Assembly: GCA_949361645.1 (NCBI GenBank)
Contig: OX442430.1
Span: 6,250,543 to 6,314,542 of the forward strand
Source: Spongilla lacustris
Lineage: Eukaryota; Porifera; Demospongiae; Spongillida; Spongillidae
DNA length: 64,000 nucleotides
Reading direction: 5' to 3'
Each line of letters starts with the position of its first letter. The first letter of the stretch is position 1. Made by a program: the position numbers and the translations under genes. Shown one piece after another: positions 10,685 through 22,893 of this stretch. The notes under the pieces are model-generated. The model was not told where the DNA came from. It ran no database searches and was given only the letters and a program-made list of their open reading frames with translations.

Positions 10685-11711
10685 GATGTATTATACTTCA
10701 GCTTTTTGCACTTGTCGGATATTGTGAAGAGTTCCCTAGCTGGCTATTTATATATACCTTATTCTTGTGCCGATACACGTGTGTACACGTACACGTATAC
10801 GTCTTACCTATACAATGTAAATCCGCGCCGCGGTTAGGACCTTGCACTGAACTGTATTCATTATTGTGCATAGGTCGGTAGACTGATACGATTAGGAAAA
10901 AAAACTGTAAACTAGCTCAAAGAGAAGGCGCGACGTATTTATAAGTAATTAGGCCGGCCGGGCGTTCTCCGCGCGGAGCGCTTGCGCTAGTGAAGACTTT
11001 CCCCGGCCCCTATTATACGTCATGACTATTAAATGGAGAAAGGTTGCACTGAACTGTATTCATTACTATGTGTTCTGGTGTAACAGTGTAATGAACTCAA
11101 TTCAGGAGGTGTAGATACCCAGGCTGACCCATGCATGCAGCATTGTACACAACTTCTCTATGGATCTCTCCCTAAGAGGATCAAAATTGTAGTGAGCTTG
11201 CCTTGTGGGTGAGTCCCGGCCTGCCAGGCCATGCAGTCAAGTAACGAATATAATTGTATTACAGTTATTAACTATATATCCATTGGCCATTATTTCTGCC
11301 GCGTTTAGTGCACGTGTTATGAAAGTTTCATTTCATTTTCAAATTAAAGCGGCTGGGGGAAGCCCAAGTCCCTCCCACTGTGAATATGATTTCCTTCGGT
11401 CATGTATCAATTAATATAGGCCTTTGTGTTTTGGGACCAAACGAATTCGGGAACAGTAGAGATCAATGTAAAACGATCTACCAACCTTTTGATGCATGAC
11501 GTATTTAATAGGGCCGGGGAACGTCCCTTCGCCGCCTTCTCTTACAATGTTTTTTTTTTGTGCTGATCGTATACCCCGGTCTACCGACCTATGCACAACA
11601 ATGAATACAGTTCAGTGCAACGTCCTAACCGCGGATTAATTTACATTGTTGTGTGCACAACAGTATTTAAGGTATATGTAAACAGCCAGTGAACTCTTAA
11701 CATGAAAAGTT
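10685..11711. promoter_or_regulatory. Shared upstream region of the head-to-head lid genes
   Basis: The region is itself an inverted repeat: 10837-10900 complements 11560-11625. It contains the conserved element TGAATACAGTTCAGTGCAAC at 11601-11620 and its complement at 10842-10861 and 11043-11062. TATA-like words occur on both sides (TATTTATATATACC near 10745, TATTTAAGG at 11663). No canonical heat-shock element (nGAAnnTTCn) was found by eye. It holds no supported gene. Confidence 0.6.
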
Positions 11712-11951
11712 ATGTCGAGGAGCGAATTGGAAAGCTGTGTTGTGGAACTGAAAGGCAGCGCGGAGGAAGCTAAGGAACATCTTAGCGAGCATGACCTGAA
11801 GTCGTTGCATGAAAAGGCCGATGAGGTGATTATCTGGCTGCACAAGAACAAGTCTGCAGAGGGCCACCATCACGCTGAAAAACTGAAGGAACTGGAGAAG
11901 TTGGTGACGCCAATCAACGCTAAGTGTCATGGCGGTCCTGTAAAATACTGA
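11712..11951 (+). CDS. Free-standing Hsp70 C-terminal lid-like protein (copy 2)
   Basis: 79-aa single-exon protein (MSRSELESCVVELKGSAEEA...), the copy closest to Hsp70: LSEHDLKSLHEKADEVIIWL is followed by KLKELEKLVTPINAKCHGG. The His cluster AEGHHHAEKLKE replaces the acidic stretch usual in Hsp70. The inverted counterpart at 43012-43246 is frameshifted, so this is the intact member of the pair. A conserved upstream element lies at 11601-11620, about 90 bp before the start. Confidence 0.78.
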   Translation: MSRSELESCVVELKGSAEEAKEHLSEHDLKSLHEKADEVIIWLHKNKSAEGHHHAEKLKELEKLVTPINAKCHGGPVKY

Positions 11952-13456
11952 TCTGATATGAGAATGCAGTTAGTGACTGGCAGGCATGGACGTCTATTTC
12001 CAGTTGCATTTGCTGTATAATGTCTATATGTAAGAACGTAACGAATGTCGCATATGACAACAACAAAAAAAAATGCGAATCCAACAGACGTACTATAGGG
12101 TTGCCGCGATACTGACACCTTATTTGCAATTACAAAATATCAACGTCGAGCTCGATAGTATGCATGGTGTCGACATATTATCGCGAGGCAACACTGGAAT
12201 CTAATGATGACTATTAAAGCGAGATGATTGAAGTCTATTGATGATGGTTGCCCCATGCAGGCTCCGGCTTGTGACCGGCCGGCGGGCAAACCCGGTATCA
12301 TAGGGTATACGGTCCGGGCCGGGGGACCGTATACCCTTAGTAAGTAGGTACTTTACAATAAGTTTCAAAAAGATATTCACGCAAAACTAAATGCATCAGT
12401 TTAAAAACCATATTGAATGGTTTTTAAAACAGTTTTTATCTTTTTTGTAGCTTAATCCGACCGACCGGAGAAACGGGCCTTTAAGTACCGATAAAACAAT
12501 CAGTGTACATGTATGGTGATTGATGCGGATATACTATAAAAACTGTGATCCCCGTAATGCCGAATTTGCCGATAGTCAAACGTTCATAAGAATTTTGTCT
12601 TTCAACATTTCGATTCCAAATTTCATATGGAGAATGGCATGTTGTAGGCCTATATACAACGAATGTGTTTTAGTATTTCCTTATAAGTTATATAGTGGAA
12701 TTTCAACGTGCATTTATCAATGCATAAAACTATATTTTTCACGTCCGTTTGAATGTTTTAAAACAATTTAAAAACCAAATTTCCACAAGTAATAAATGAT
12801 CTGAAAGACATTGGGGTACGTTTTGAATGCTAAATTGTGTAAATTGTATAAATTAATAAAACATATGAATAGTACACGCTTATACACAAGCACAACTAAA
12901 TCTTTATGAACTGCATGAATGTATAATATAGATTCATCTTCTCCATCATCTTCAGTTTATTCCACTGTCCAATATGAAATGATTAATTTCATATATCTCA
13001 TTTACTGTTCTTTTCAAACAGCACTTTTCCATTCAGTAATTTTTTGTTCATTCCAGGTGAGATGTTAATTCCACTCCTGCTCTATGCATTTAGCTAATAG
13101 CCATGAAGGGATTTTAACAACTATTTAAAAAATAAATTCCAATGTATCTGTCGAGATTTGAGGAAATGTTTCTTCTCAGTATTTCAGTTGCATGAACTAT
13201 AATATGGCAAGTATTAGCTTTACCTTTTTTTTTCAGTTTTGCCTCTAGAAACGTAAGTTATCTTGCTTACTTTGTTCTTTTTGAAGTCTGTATACTGTTT
13301 AGTTTTTGTTCTCAGTTGATCATTGGCTTTTCTTTGCTGTAAATCTTGCTCTCTTTTTAAAAATAACAATGAAATTTCATTAGCTTTGCCCAAATACCAG
13401 GATAGTGTTTAAATTGTTTTATTAGGTGCATGCCGAACATGGTAATCAACAAGACC
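11952..13456. repeat. Left arm of the large inverted duplication (with 41497-43010)
   Basis: Base-for-base complement of 41497-43010 with small indels. It contains a short TGTNR-like foldback (12295-12345) but no supported gene. The frame at 12520-12771 and its complement at 42182-42424 are both open in the two arms, but without homology or codon evidence. Confidence 0.85.
12295..12345. mobile_element. Short foldback of the GTATACGGTCC family
   Basis: TATCATAGGGTATACGGTCC followed by GGGGGACCGTATACCCTTA forms a ~50-bp palindrome related to the ends of the element at 13459. The other arm carries it at 42607-42655, so it predates the duplication. Confidence 0.6.
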
Positions 13457-14241
13457 GGTGTCATAGGGTATACGGTCCGGCCCAATTTTCGGTCCGGCGG
13501 ACTGTATTCCCTTAGGGAATACGGTCCCCCCCGGACCCAACTCCCTAGGGAATACGGTCCGTGTAAAATATTGTACATCCAGGGAATACAGTCCGGGGGA
13601 GGAGGCGGACTCAATTCCCTGACAGAAAGGAGATTTGATTTTGACAACCACTGGTAATCATAGTGTGTATGAGAGGTCGATCCTCACCGAAATCGCAACC
13701 GTTAGCGTTTGACAACCACTGGTATTTATAATTAAAAAGAGAAAACGATTCTCACCGTAATCGCAACCGTTAAGGCAGACAAATTTATAATGAAAACCAT
13801 GCATTTTAACACAGAACAGAAGTTCTATAATTGATAATTTGGAAGTTATATAATGAAAGCAATTTAAAACCAAGACAGAAGTTCTTTCAAGGCATCAGAT
13901 GTTTAATGTATATATTATAGTGAATAGCTAATTTATTATTTAACACAAGACAGAATTTATAAAATGAAATTACACAAGAAGACACTTGAAACAAGACAGA
14001 AGTTCTTTCACGACATCAGATGTTTAATTGGAGGCAGCTGTGCTCCTTTCTTCTGTTCTTGGCATGAAGAGTGTTCTAAAGAATGATTTGACTCGTTGTA
14101 TACTGACAGATTGTTAAATTCCTTCAGGATAATAAAAAGTTCATATGGAATAATTTTGTTGTATATGCATTCTTTGTAGGAAAACAAAACAACATACTTC
14201 AATGTAATCTTCATGTCACTAAATCAAAATTGACAAGAATG

Positions 14242-14505
14242 TTAGTATCCACACAATATTGGCTTACTTGTTGACATGCATACATGTAGGGTGGAATTAA
14301 CCCTGTATGCCTTCCACAATTTTAGTATTTTTCTGGTATGATTTTCATAGAAGCACCTCTCTGGCAGGGGTTCCACTGGCTTCACTTCTGGAATTGGTTG
14401 TCTAAAACTGGGTACTAAATCTTTATATGTGTAGCTTTGGAGAACCCAAAAACAATAATATAAACGTAATGATAAGAAATGAAAACTGATAACAACTACT
14501 GGCAT
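14242..14505 (-). CDS. Unidentified open frame inside E2
   Basis: 87 codons with a hydrophobic N-terminus and a segment reading VPSFRQPIPEVKPVEPLPER, which looks protein-like. No family is recognised. It may be an exon of an E2-borne or captured gene, or chance. The separate frame at 14646-14795 on the same strand lies upstream and could belong to the same transcript. Confidence 0.2.
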   Translation of the reverse strand: MPVVVISFHFLSLRLYYCFWVLQSYTYKDLVPSFRQPIPEVKPVEPLPERCFYENHTRKILKLWKAYRVNSTLHVCMSTSKPILCGY

Positions 14506-14645
14506 GTTTTATACATTGTTTTGCTTACTGACGACGTATGTCTAGATGAATGTGCGACCAGTATAGTATAGTGCCTCGATTTGTCTTCGGTGCGGTCTCT
14601 TCCCTGGTGGCCTCCACTTTTGGACGCGTGATACTACTAAAACGC

Positions 14646-14795
14646 CTACGCATTTGTTCTATCTTCTGTTAAAACCACCGCTATTGCATCTTCGTTCTTC
14701 CCTGCCACATACAGCAGAACATCGTCATGGCTTAGCGAGAAGTCTGTCGAACGCTTTCGTATCAGCCACTTCTCTGACTCTGTGTAGCGGCGCAT
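14646..14795 (-). CDS. Unidentified exon-like frame inside E2
   Basis: 49 codons reading MRRYTESEKWLIRKRSTDFS, then LSHDDVLLYVAGKNEDAIAV. The composition and balanced charge are typical of a globular protein rather than random sequence. No family recognised. It is open upstream for ten more codons to a TGA. It may be a fragment of an element-encoded or captured host gene. Confidence 0.3.
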   Translation of the reverse strand: MRRYTESEKWLIRKRSTDFSLSHDDVLLYVAGKNEDAIAVVLTEDRTNA

Positions 14796-14799
14796 AATG

Positions 14800-17690
14800 C
14801 ATATTGCAGGGTACGTCCTGTCCTTTCAATACGACTGTACCCACTTCAGCGTTCCTTCATGCACATCTTTTCTATTCCTGCATGGAGTACAATGTAATTT
14901 CTTACTATACTGACACATGCACTGGAAAAGAAAACAACAGTGCTACATTTTAAGTACAACAATGAGTGCTAGACAGTCTCAGACGTTCATAACATAACCT
15001 ACCATTCCACGGCCTTCTTGTTCTCAGTCTTACGTGACGCGCATGCACGTGGTTTTAAATTGGTGATGTATAGGCACCAATTTAGTAAATAAGAAATTTC
15101 GCGGATATTATCGCAATTCTCAAATATTATACAGACCTTTATTTAGCAAGTTAAATATATAAGGTCTGTAGACATGTAATGTTTGACAAATGCTATGCTA
15201 AACTCTTAATACAATTCATACACTGATAGCCATCTTGTGTCTCTCATCTTTTATGCAGTTTGTCTATGAGCGTAACATATTTTTATATGTGTATCAGTAC
15301 ATGAGTGCATTACGATGGTTCATGTCGCAAACTTTCATAGCACATATACATTGTTGGCATAAGTGGGATTTCATTCTTCATTTTGTAGCTGTACACTTGA
15401 TTATATAATTAGCCAACATCGCTTGCACGTCCTAATACCAGTTCAGCTACTCTCCCCTATCACTGTAGTGTCTGCTAGTATCTGTGAGGTAGGATATTGA
15501 TGCAGCTGAACTGACAGTCATACTGTTGGAGTGGATCACTGAACTCCAATCTTTCCTTCTGCTGTCCCCTGTATAGGCCTATTATATTCCTGAATCATGG
15601 GTGGGATAAACTGTGTTGGTGCAAGGTGCTAATTAAGGCTTGTTATTCGTGTACTTTATACTATAAGTGGTATAGAAGCCTTGCTATGGTATGGGCATAA
15701 GAGTTATTGAGCAATTCTATACATAGTCCATGGAAAGAGAAGCGAGTAAGTTGATATTGCTATACTGGCGCGGCGTGAAGATTGATATCGACGATTCGTA
15801 GCAGTATATCACAGGTTTAGGTAAGAATATATTGCTATTTGCAGTGAATTCTAGTTCTTTACCACCGGTAGAGATCTAGTCAGTTTGGTCCATTCCTATA
15901 ATAACGCTCCTTCCTAACTTCACAATCAATTCATGCAATGAATAGACTACGGTGAATACGAGTGTGTTGGTCACTTAGATTTGGCGATACCTTCCCATTG
16001 CTGTGTTTTCTAGCAGTCTAAGTTTCTAGTGGGCTCTAATATGGGTACTAGTAATAGGGGGAGGTTGGAAAACTGTTCTTTCAGTGTGTTTCAAAGGTGC
16101 ATTCTTATTGATGCGCAACTCTCGTAGGAAGACTGTGACAATGTGTTTCTATTGGAGAGAATCAGTGTGTTAATTTAAAGTCAATGTGTCATGTGTGTTT
16201 ACACTTACTCTCAGATGATGTATATGTATTGCATTCTTATAGGGTGTAGATGCGCACCTCTCCAAGGTGATTGGAGATCATGTGTTCTCATAGGTAGGAA
16301 ATCTTAAGGTCAGTGTGTTTGCATGCACCCTCAGATGACATACACCTGTATGTATATGCACCTGTAAGACAAGGATTGTCATCTGTGTGCTTCCACTGGA
16401 GGGAATCAATCTATTTAAGGTCAGTGTGTCATGTTTGTTTGCACTTACCCTCAGATGACATATATCTAGGCACGTCTTTTTACATGCACACAAAGACAAG
16501 CCAGACGGCTTAAAGACATGTGGGGATATTACAAAAAGACGCTGTCCCTACAAGATATGTAAATTTTCGATCAAACCTATACAAAGACATCCAGCCCATA
16601 CAACACCACTAAAACAGTTAGTTATTCAGTTTTATTGTAATCCTTAAGCATGGCTTTAATCATGCATATACAGCAAAAAGTAGCTATCTTGCTAATGCCA
16701 TGTGTCTAATACACAGTGACACTCAAGACTAAAAAGACACCTGAGACACAAGCAATATTAATTGATGCCGCCAAGTTTATTTATCTGTCCACATTTTGGC
16801 TGATTTAATTAGGTACGAAATTGATTACACTCAATATCAGCATGTCTCTTAACTATTATCCCCCACTCATTCCTCTCTCATCCCATTTCTTTTTCTCCAG
16901 ACACAGGTGTATAGAGGAAGCATTCAGTCACACTTAAAGAGTGTGCCAGGTCGAGTTAACTACTAATTAAGGACCAATGTTGAGGGCCCACATGCGGCTT
17001 GAAGCTATATGTGTCCCTTTACCTCTTCTCACTTCTCTTCTCATCCAACTTCTTTTTCCTACCTCCCCCTCTGCAGAAAATATCTGGGCACACGAGCAGC
17101 GTTATTTGTCTGTGAAATTCACTTTTTATTATGCACATGATTGAAAAACACTTATGCATCCATTCTCTTAACAATAATGGCTGAAGTGTACTAGTTTTGT
17201 TTTCTTTTTACAGGTACGAAATTGAGATTTATCCAGTATATACCCTCATCTCTCTTATTTTCAGTTGACTATTATGATATATGCGTTTATTTCTTTTCAT
17301 CTTTTATTAAATTTATTCTACTTTTTCTGCACTTGGTGTTCACACGATTTGATAATATTAAACAGTGTTAATTGTTACAGAAGCTGCATGCATAGTTGAC
17401 GACCTGTATGCGATCATTTTCGAACCAAATCATAATGGGAACATATATATATAAATAGTAACAACTTAATATAAATATACATACATTTGTATAACAGATT
17501 AGTTTTAGAATAAGCATCCCAGACCGATCGAAGAAAACAGTTCATTGTTACAGACTGAAGAAAACAGTTAATTGTTACAGAAGCTGCTTATATAGTTGAC
17601 GACCTGCGATCGTTGGCTTTTGCTTTTCGAACCAAATGTGCCAGCCCTTTGCAAGGGGTGGAATATACATATACATGCATGTATTTAAAA
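14800..17690. other. E2 interior without a recognised gene
   Basis: AT-rich. 16140-16500 contains three to four diverged ~110-bp repeats (CCTCAGATGACATA with GGTCAGTGTGT). 17340-17600 repeats CAGTTNATTGTTACAGAAGCTGC. No exon-like structure was found beyond these. Confidence 0.45.
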
Positions 17691-18776
17691 CCAGGGAATA
17701 CGGTCCGGGGGGGGGGACTCAATTCCCTAGGGAATTGAGTCCGGTTAATTGGTTTTGTACAACCAGGGAACTCGGTCCGGGGGACCATATTCCCTTAGGG
17801 AGTTGGGTCCGGGGGGGACCGTATTCCCTAAGGGAATACGGTCCGCCGGACCGAAAATTGGGCCGGACCGTATACCCTATGACACCCGGGCAAGGGTCTG
17901 TTCAGATAGCATATTACGTACTGGAGCAGCTTTACTTGAAAAGAGATATGACATGTGATTGAATCATATTAAGCATTCACATTTCAGGCTGATCAAACGG
18001 TTTTTGTATGAATCTCCCGCAATCCTATATATAACTTGGTCTGTGGCGAAAATAAATCATTGCGCAAAGTTCCAAAATTCTGAAAGTTGCATATAATAAC
18101 GCTCATAGACCAATACAACGATGCAAGTTGTTTATACATAGGTCCCGAGTATATACCCTCAAAATAATGTGACTCTAAGGTTGATTGGATTACATGCACA
18201 AATCTCAAAAGAAGTGTATTATAAATCCAATTACTATTTCTTACGGTGGCCCTGGAGGTCGCGTCCACAAACAGTGTTCTTAGTGCACTCAAACAATGTA
18301 CATTGTGCAAATAGACGATGTGGTCATGTGCAATGATGCAATATGCAGTGATGCTATGTGCACAGGTACGTCGAGCAAAACAGTAGAACAAAGATTCACC
18401 ATCTGCATGACGTAATATATGATGGCGACCATACTCCGGGACAGTCCACTTGTTGAATCAGGGCCGGCGTTAACGCTAGGCAGACTAGGCAAATGCCTAG
18501 GGCCGCCGGTCAGAGGGGCCGACAAACTGCTGCTACTTAATTATTCATACTAGTATGCCAATTAACACCCATATAAAATTGGACCACCTCGCCACCGTAA
18601 GTACAGTGCGCATTTTATTGACAGCTACAGTTGCTGAGTTGCACCAGCTGCAGAACGGATTGTAGCTTATTTATTACGTCATGCAGATGGTGAATCTTTG
18701 TTCTACTGCACTACGCTGTTTTGCTCGACGTACCTGTGCACATAGCATCACTGCATATTGCATCATTGCACATGAC

Positions 18777-18910
18777 TGCAGTATCATAGGACATAAACAT
18801 GTGATAGGGATGATGTAATAGTTGTGATTGTACGGTGTGCTTAGATTAGAGCATGCGCGCATGTTTTGGAGTTGGGATGTAGATTTGTGCTGGCATTAAG
18901 TTATCCTACA
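18777..18910 (+). repeat. 5' LTR
   Basis: 134 bp, TG...CA bounded. It is preceded by the ATGAC target copy and contains a GCATGCGCGCATG palindrome. It is very short for a gypsy LTR. Confidence 0.93.
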
Positions 18911-18925
18911 TATTGGCGACGAGGG
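18911..18925 (+). other. Primer-binding site region
   Basis: TATTGGCGACGAGGG directly follows the LTR. TTGGCGACGAG is a common post-LTR sequence in gypsy elements and would pair with a tRNA 3' end. Confidence 0.6.
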
Positions 18926-18927
18926 CA

Positions 18928-21900
18928 ATGGCAAATCCAATTCAAGACGCTGTGCATAAATTTCGCTTTGAGAGGTTTGACTCGTCAACGGAAGAGTGGG
19001 AGTACTACATACAAAGGTTCGAGACCGAGTTACAACTCCATAACTTACTCGAAGGCGACGAGTCCGCGGCAGCGCGAAGAAGTCTGTTGTTGTCGAAGGT
19101 GGGGCCAGCGGCATTTAAAGTTCTGGTGGACCATTTTCGGCCAGAGGCGGTTAATACCAAATCATACAACGAACTAAAGGGAACTTTAGGGCGACAGTTT
19201 AAGAAAGACACTTGTATCATAGCAGAACGAGTCAAGTTCACTCTACGACATCGAAAAGAAGGGGAGACAGTGACACAGTTCATTATCGCTCTCCGAGCGA
19301 TTGCGGGAAGCTGTGCATTTGGCGCGTCGTTAAACGAACGCCTTCGGGATCAGTTAGTGATTGGAATCAGCAATGACTCGTGGCAGCAGGAGTTGTTCAG
19401 GACACACACAACAAATGACGCGACCTTACAGCAGGTGGAAACAACAGCATTGATTTTGGAACAGGCGGCAACGCAACAACAAAGAATACGGGAAATGGCA
19501 CGTGGGGAACAACCAACAGAGACAAATACTCGGAAGGTAACAACAAGACTTCGCGGGAAACAAGAGAAACACATAAAGCAAAGTGTTTTAGAACTAAAGA
19601 AAGGTTCGGATTGCCTGAAGTGTGGGCGTCGGAAACACCCAAGGGGAGAACATTGCCCAGCTGAAGGATCTTCATGCAGGGCTTGTGGAGAACTAAACCA
19701 TTTTGCAAATGTCTGTATTAAATCAGGAAGAGCAACAATACAGGGATCAAGTCAAACACAGCTGCATGCAATGGGAATGGAAGCAGAACAGGAAGACTGG
19801 AAATCACAAGACAGTGACAGTGGGGAAGAGATCAACACAGTGAAGATCAGGGCATTGAAAGCATACTCAGCGACAGTGGAGGTCCTCATCAACAGAAAGC
19901 TTATCACTATGCAGTATGATCCTGGAGCAGCAAAATCTGTAATTAGCAAACGAGTATGGACATTAATCGGATCACCGCCTTTGAAACCTACTGGATCTTT
20001 GGTAGCGTATACCAATGTGGCTGTTGAAACCTTGGGAGAAGCATTGGTTGAAGTCAAAGCTTTTGGGTTGATGCGGAAGGTGTTAGTCATGATAGTGGCC
20101 AGGCATGACACCCCTTTATTTGGATTGGACTGGTGCATAGAATTTGGTGTTCAGATGCCCCCGGGGGTGAAGATAGGCAGCATAAAACAAGGAGATACGG
20201 GAACGTTACAGGGACAACTGGATTCTGAAGTACAGGCACTTATTACGGAGTTTGGGCAGCTGTTTGAGGACAAACCTAGTACAATCATTGGACACAAGGC
20301 AGTCGTACACTTGAAGAGTGGAGCTATTCCGAAGGTGCATTCAGCCCGTCCTATACCTTTTCCAATGAGGAGAGCAGTTGAAACTGAATTGGAACGCCTA
20401 GTGGAACAAGGTGTCATAGAGGCGGTGGATGCATCCACAACCCCTATAGAATGGGCATCCCCAATTGTTTGTGCCAAGAAGTCAAGTGGGGAAATCCGCA
20501 TCTGTGTGGATTTCAAAACGACCATTAATCCACACATTTACATTGATCCACACCCATTACCCAGATTCGAGGAAATAATGAGCAGATTGAGTGGGAGCAG
20601 GTATTTCACAAAGCTGGATCTCAGGGATGCATATCTTCAGATGGAGGTGGATGTTGCATCTCGGAAGTATTTAGTGGTAGCCACACATGCTGGCTATTTT
20701 CGCTACAAGCGTCTACCATTTGGGGTAAATTTTGCTCCAGCACTATTTCAGAAGATGATGGACAAGGTTTTGACTGGTTTACCCCAGGCAGCAGCTTTCA
20801 TTGATGATATCATCGTTGGTGGGAAGACAAAACAAGAACATATAACACTTCTTCGAGAGGTGTTCCTCAGGTTACAACGTATCAATGTTCGCATAAAAAA
20901 AGCTAAGTGCAAGTTCATGGTCACGGAAGTTACATACCTGGGACATAGAATTGATGAGCATGGCATCCACCCAACAGAAGAACACATTGAAGCTTTGAGA
21001 CAAATGCCTACGCCAACTAACAAAAAGGAACTGCGCTCTTTCCTAGGATCCATGAATTTTTATTCAAGGTTTATCCCGCAGCTACAATCTATGTGTGCAC
21101 CGCTACATGTACTGGTCAAACAAGATGTGAAGTGGACTTGGTCAAGGGAGAATGATTGTTTGTTTAAAAAGCTGAAGGGTATGTTGACTGCAAAGGACAC
21201 ATTAATGCATTACAGTTCTGATTTACCACTGGTGCTGACAACGGATGCAAGTGATCACGGTGTTGGGGCTGTACTGATGCATCAACTTCCTGATGGTACG
21301 GAGAAGCCAGTGGCATACGCATCTAGGATTTTAGACCACAGAGAAAAACAGTACTCCACCATTGACAAGGAAGCATTGGCCATAATATTTGGTGTAACAA
21401 AGTTTTATCAGTACATTTATGGTCGGAAGTTTTTGTTACGTTCAGATCACAAGCCACTGGAAAGGATTTTGGGTGCACAAAGAGAAATCCCCAAAATGGC
21501 AGCAAACAGATTGCAACGATGGGCAATCACCTTGAGTGCATTTGACTATGAACTTCAGTATGTTCACGGAAAACACAACATCATAGCTGACCCATTGTCA
21601 AGAATGCCTCTGCAAACATCTACTCCTTCTACCAGTGAGAGGATGGGGCACAAGTACAATTTGTTGAACCTCAGGGTGGACGATTTGCCCATGACAAAAA
21701 GTGAACTAAGGAGCCTGACATTAAAAGATGCAGTGTTAAAGCAAATCTGCAGCTATGTGGAGCGAGGCTGGCCACAGGATAGGGCAAGGATACCGGAACA
21801 TTGTGTGACATTTTATGAAAAGAGAGAGTCGCTGTCGTTCGAGGAGGGCATATTATTATGGGGCGGACGAATTGTAGTCCCAGAGGTGTTTAGGAAAAAG

Positions 21901-22893
21901 GTTTTACAGACACTTCATGAGGGGCACCCAGGAATCTGGGCTATGCGAGCTCTTTCACGCTTTTACGTCTGGTGGCCAAAGATAGATGACGAAGTGGAAC
22001 AATATGTGAAAGGATGTGATCGGTGCCAAGAGAACAGGACAAGGGAGCCGGAAACACTATTATATTCCTGGAACATACCATCGGAACCATGGTCTCGCAT
22101 ACATGTCGACTATGCAGGGTCGTTTGAAGGTAAATACTGGCTGGTTGTGATCGATGCATACTCGAAATGGCTGGAGATAAAGGAATGTCAGTCAACCACA
22201 GCTGCAGTAACAATCAAACTCCTACGGGAAATGTTCTGTCGTTTGGGGGTTCCCAAGCTGATTGTGTCTGATAACGGACCACAGTTTGCGTCATTGGAGT
22301 TTAAACATTTCTGCATTAGTAACAATGTCACTCATGTTCGGTCTACACCATATCATCCGAAGACAAACGGTTTGGCCGAGAGGGCTGTCCGAACTTTCAA
22401 AGAAAGAGTGACCATGTCGAGACAGCACACAGAGGATCTGGAATTAAGGGTACAAAAATTCCTAATCTCCTACCGCAACACACCTCAAAAGTCAACAAAC
22501 AGGGCACCCTCAGAGCTGCTGATGGGAAGGCGACTCAGAACTAAATTGGACCTTCTAAAACCGGACACATCTAACACAATGGACAAGGCACTAGTGAAGC
22601 AGAAGTTATATCACGACAGAGGGGCTAAACCAAGATGGTTCTTTGAAGGTGAATCCGTATGGGTGCAGACAAATGACAAGGGCTATGAGGCTGGAAAGAT
22701 TGTAAAGCGTCAAACTGACCACTCGTATTTGGTGATGATACAAGGCATAGTGAAAAGAAAACATGCAGATCAGCTGCGATTAAAAAGTGATACATCTACA
22801 TGTACATCAAATGGTGATGAAAATGAACAGAGTGTGAAAGTCAGTCACAATTGCACCCCAGACCAGAAGGAAGTGTTGAACCACGGCCATTGA
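18928..22893 (+). CDS. Gypsy Gag-Pol polyprotein
   Basis: 1321 aa from the ATG at 18928. Gag occupies about residues 1-225. C229-X2-C begins a first Cys/His cluster and C250-X2-C-X4-H-X4-C263 is a canonical zinc knuckle. The aspartic protease has D331 in DPGA, where DSGA or DTGA is usual. Reverse transcriptase has the first catalytic Asp near 564 (KLDLRDAY) and FIDD at 624-627. RNase H begins around TTDASD (D773). The integrase HHCC finger starts at H997 (HEGHP) and the DDE triad is D1061, D1115 and E1151 with exact X35 spacing. The frame ends at 22893, but a second open frame (22851-23201) carries what looks like the natural C-terminus, so a single frameshift near the end is likely. Gag and Pol share one frame without a shift. 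Confidence 0.93.
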   Translation: MANPIQDAVHKFRFERFDSSTEEWEYYIQRFETELQLHNLLEGDESAAARRSLLLSKVGPAAFKVLVDHFRPEAVNTKSYNELKGTLGRQFKKDTCIIAERVKFTLRHRKEGETVTQFIIALRAIAGSCAFGASLNERLRDQLVIGISNDSWQQELFRTHTTNDATLQQVETTALILEQAATQQQRIREMARGEQPTETNTRKVTTRLRGKQEKHIKQSVLELKKGSDCLKCGRRKHPRGEHCPAEGSSCRACGELNHFANVCIKSGRATIQGSSQTQLHAMGMEAEQEDWKSQDSDSGEEINTVKIRALKAYSATVEVLINRKLITMQYDPGAAKSVISKRVWTLIGSPPLKPTGSLVAYTNVAVETLGEALVEVKAFGLMRKVLVMIVARHDTPLFGLDWCIEFGVQMPPGVKIGSIKQGDTGTLQGQLDSEVQALITEFGQLFEDKPSTIIGHKAVVHLKSGAIPKVHSARPIPFPMRRAVETELERLVEQGVIEAVDASTTPIEWASPIVCAKKSSGEIRICVDFKTTINPHIYIDPHPLPRFEEIMSRLSGSRYFTKLDLRDAYLQMEVDVASRKYLVVATHAGYFRYKRLPFGVNFAPALFQKMMDKVLTGLPQAAAFIDDIIVGGKTKQEHITLLREVFLRLQRINVRIKKAKCKFMVTEVTYLGHRIDEHGIHPTEEHIEALRQMPTPTNKKELRSFLGSMNFYSRFIPQLQSMCAPLHVLVKQDVKWTWSRENDCLFKKLKGMLTAKDTLMHYSSDLPLVLTTDASDHGVGAVLMHQLPDGTEKPVAYASRILDHREKQYSTIDKEALAIIFGVTKFYQYIYGRKFLLRSDHKPLERILGAQREIPKMAANRLQRWAITLSAFDYELQYVHGKHNIIADPLSRMPLQTSTPSTSERMGHKYNLLNLRVDDLPMTKSELRSLTLKDAVLKQICSYVERGWPQDRARIPEHCVTFYEKRESLSFEEGILLWGGRIVVPEVFRKKVLQTLHEGHPGIWAMRALSRFYVWWPKIDDEVEQYVKGCDRCQENRTREPETLLYSWNIPSEPWSRIHVDYAGSFEGKYWLVVIDAYSKWLEIKECQSTTAAVTIKLLREMFCRLGVPKLIVSDNGPQFASLEFKHFCISNNVTHVRSTPYHPKTNGLAERAVRTFKERVTMSRQHTEDLELRVQKFLISYRNTPQKSTNRAPSELLMGRRLRTKLDLLKPDTSNTMDKALVKQKLYHDRGAKPRWFFEGESVWVQTNDKGYEAGKIVKRQTDHSYLVMIQGIVKRKHADQLRLKSDTSTCTSNGDENEQSVKVSHNCTPDQKEVLNHGH

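Larger units (their letters stand above)
13459..17884. mobile_element. 4.4-kb TGTNR/CCTAGG inverted-repeat element (E2)
   Basis: The left end TGTCATAGGGTATACGGTCC is exactly complemented at the right end, and the inverted repeats extend ~110 bp through palindromes such as TTCCCTTAGGGAATACGG and CCCTAGGG. The other arm of the duplication has an empty site at ~41491 (AAGACCGGCAAGGG on this strand), which fixes the borders. The flanks are ACCGG on the left and CCCGGG on the right, consistent with a ~4-bp duplication of CCGG with one extra base. No transposase was recognised; two unidentified minus-strand frames lie inside. It shares architecture with E1 and E3 but has different module words. Confidence 0.75.
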
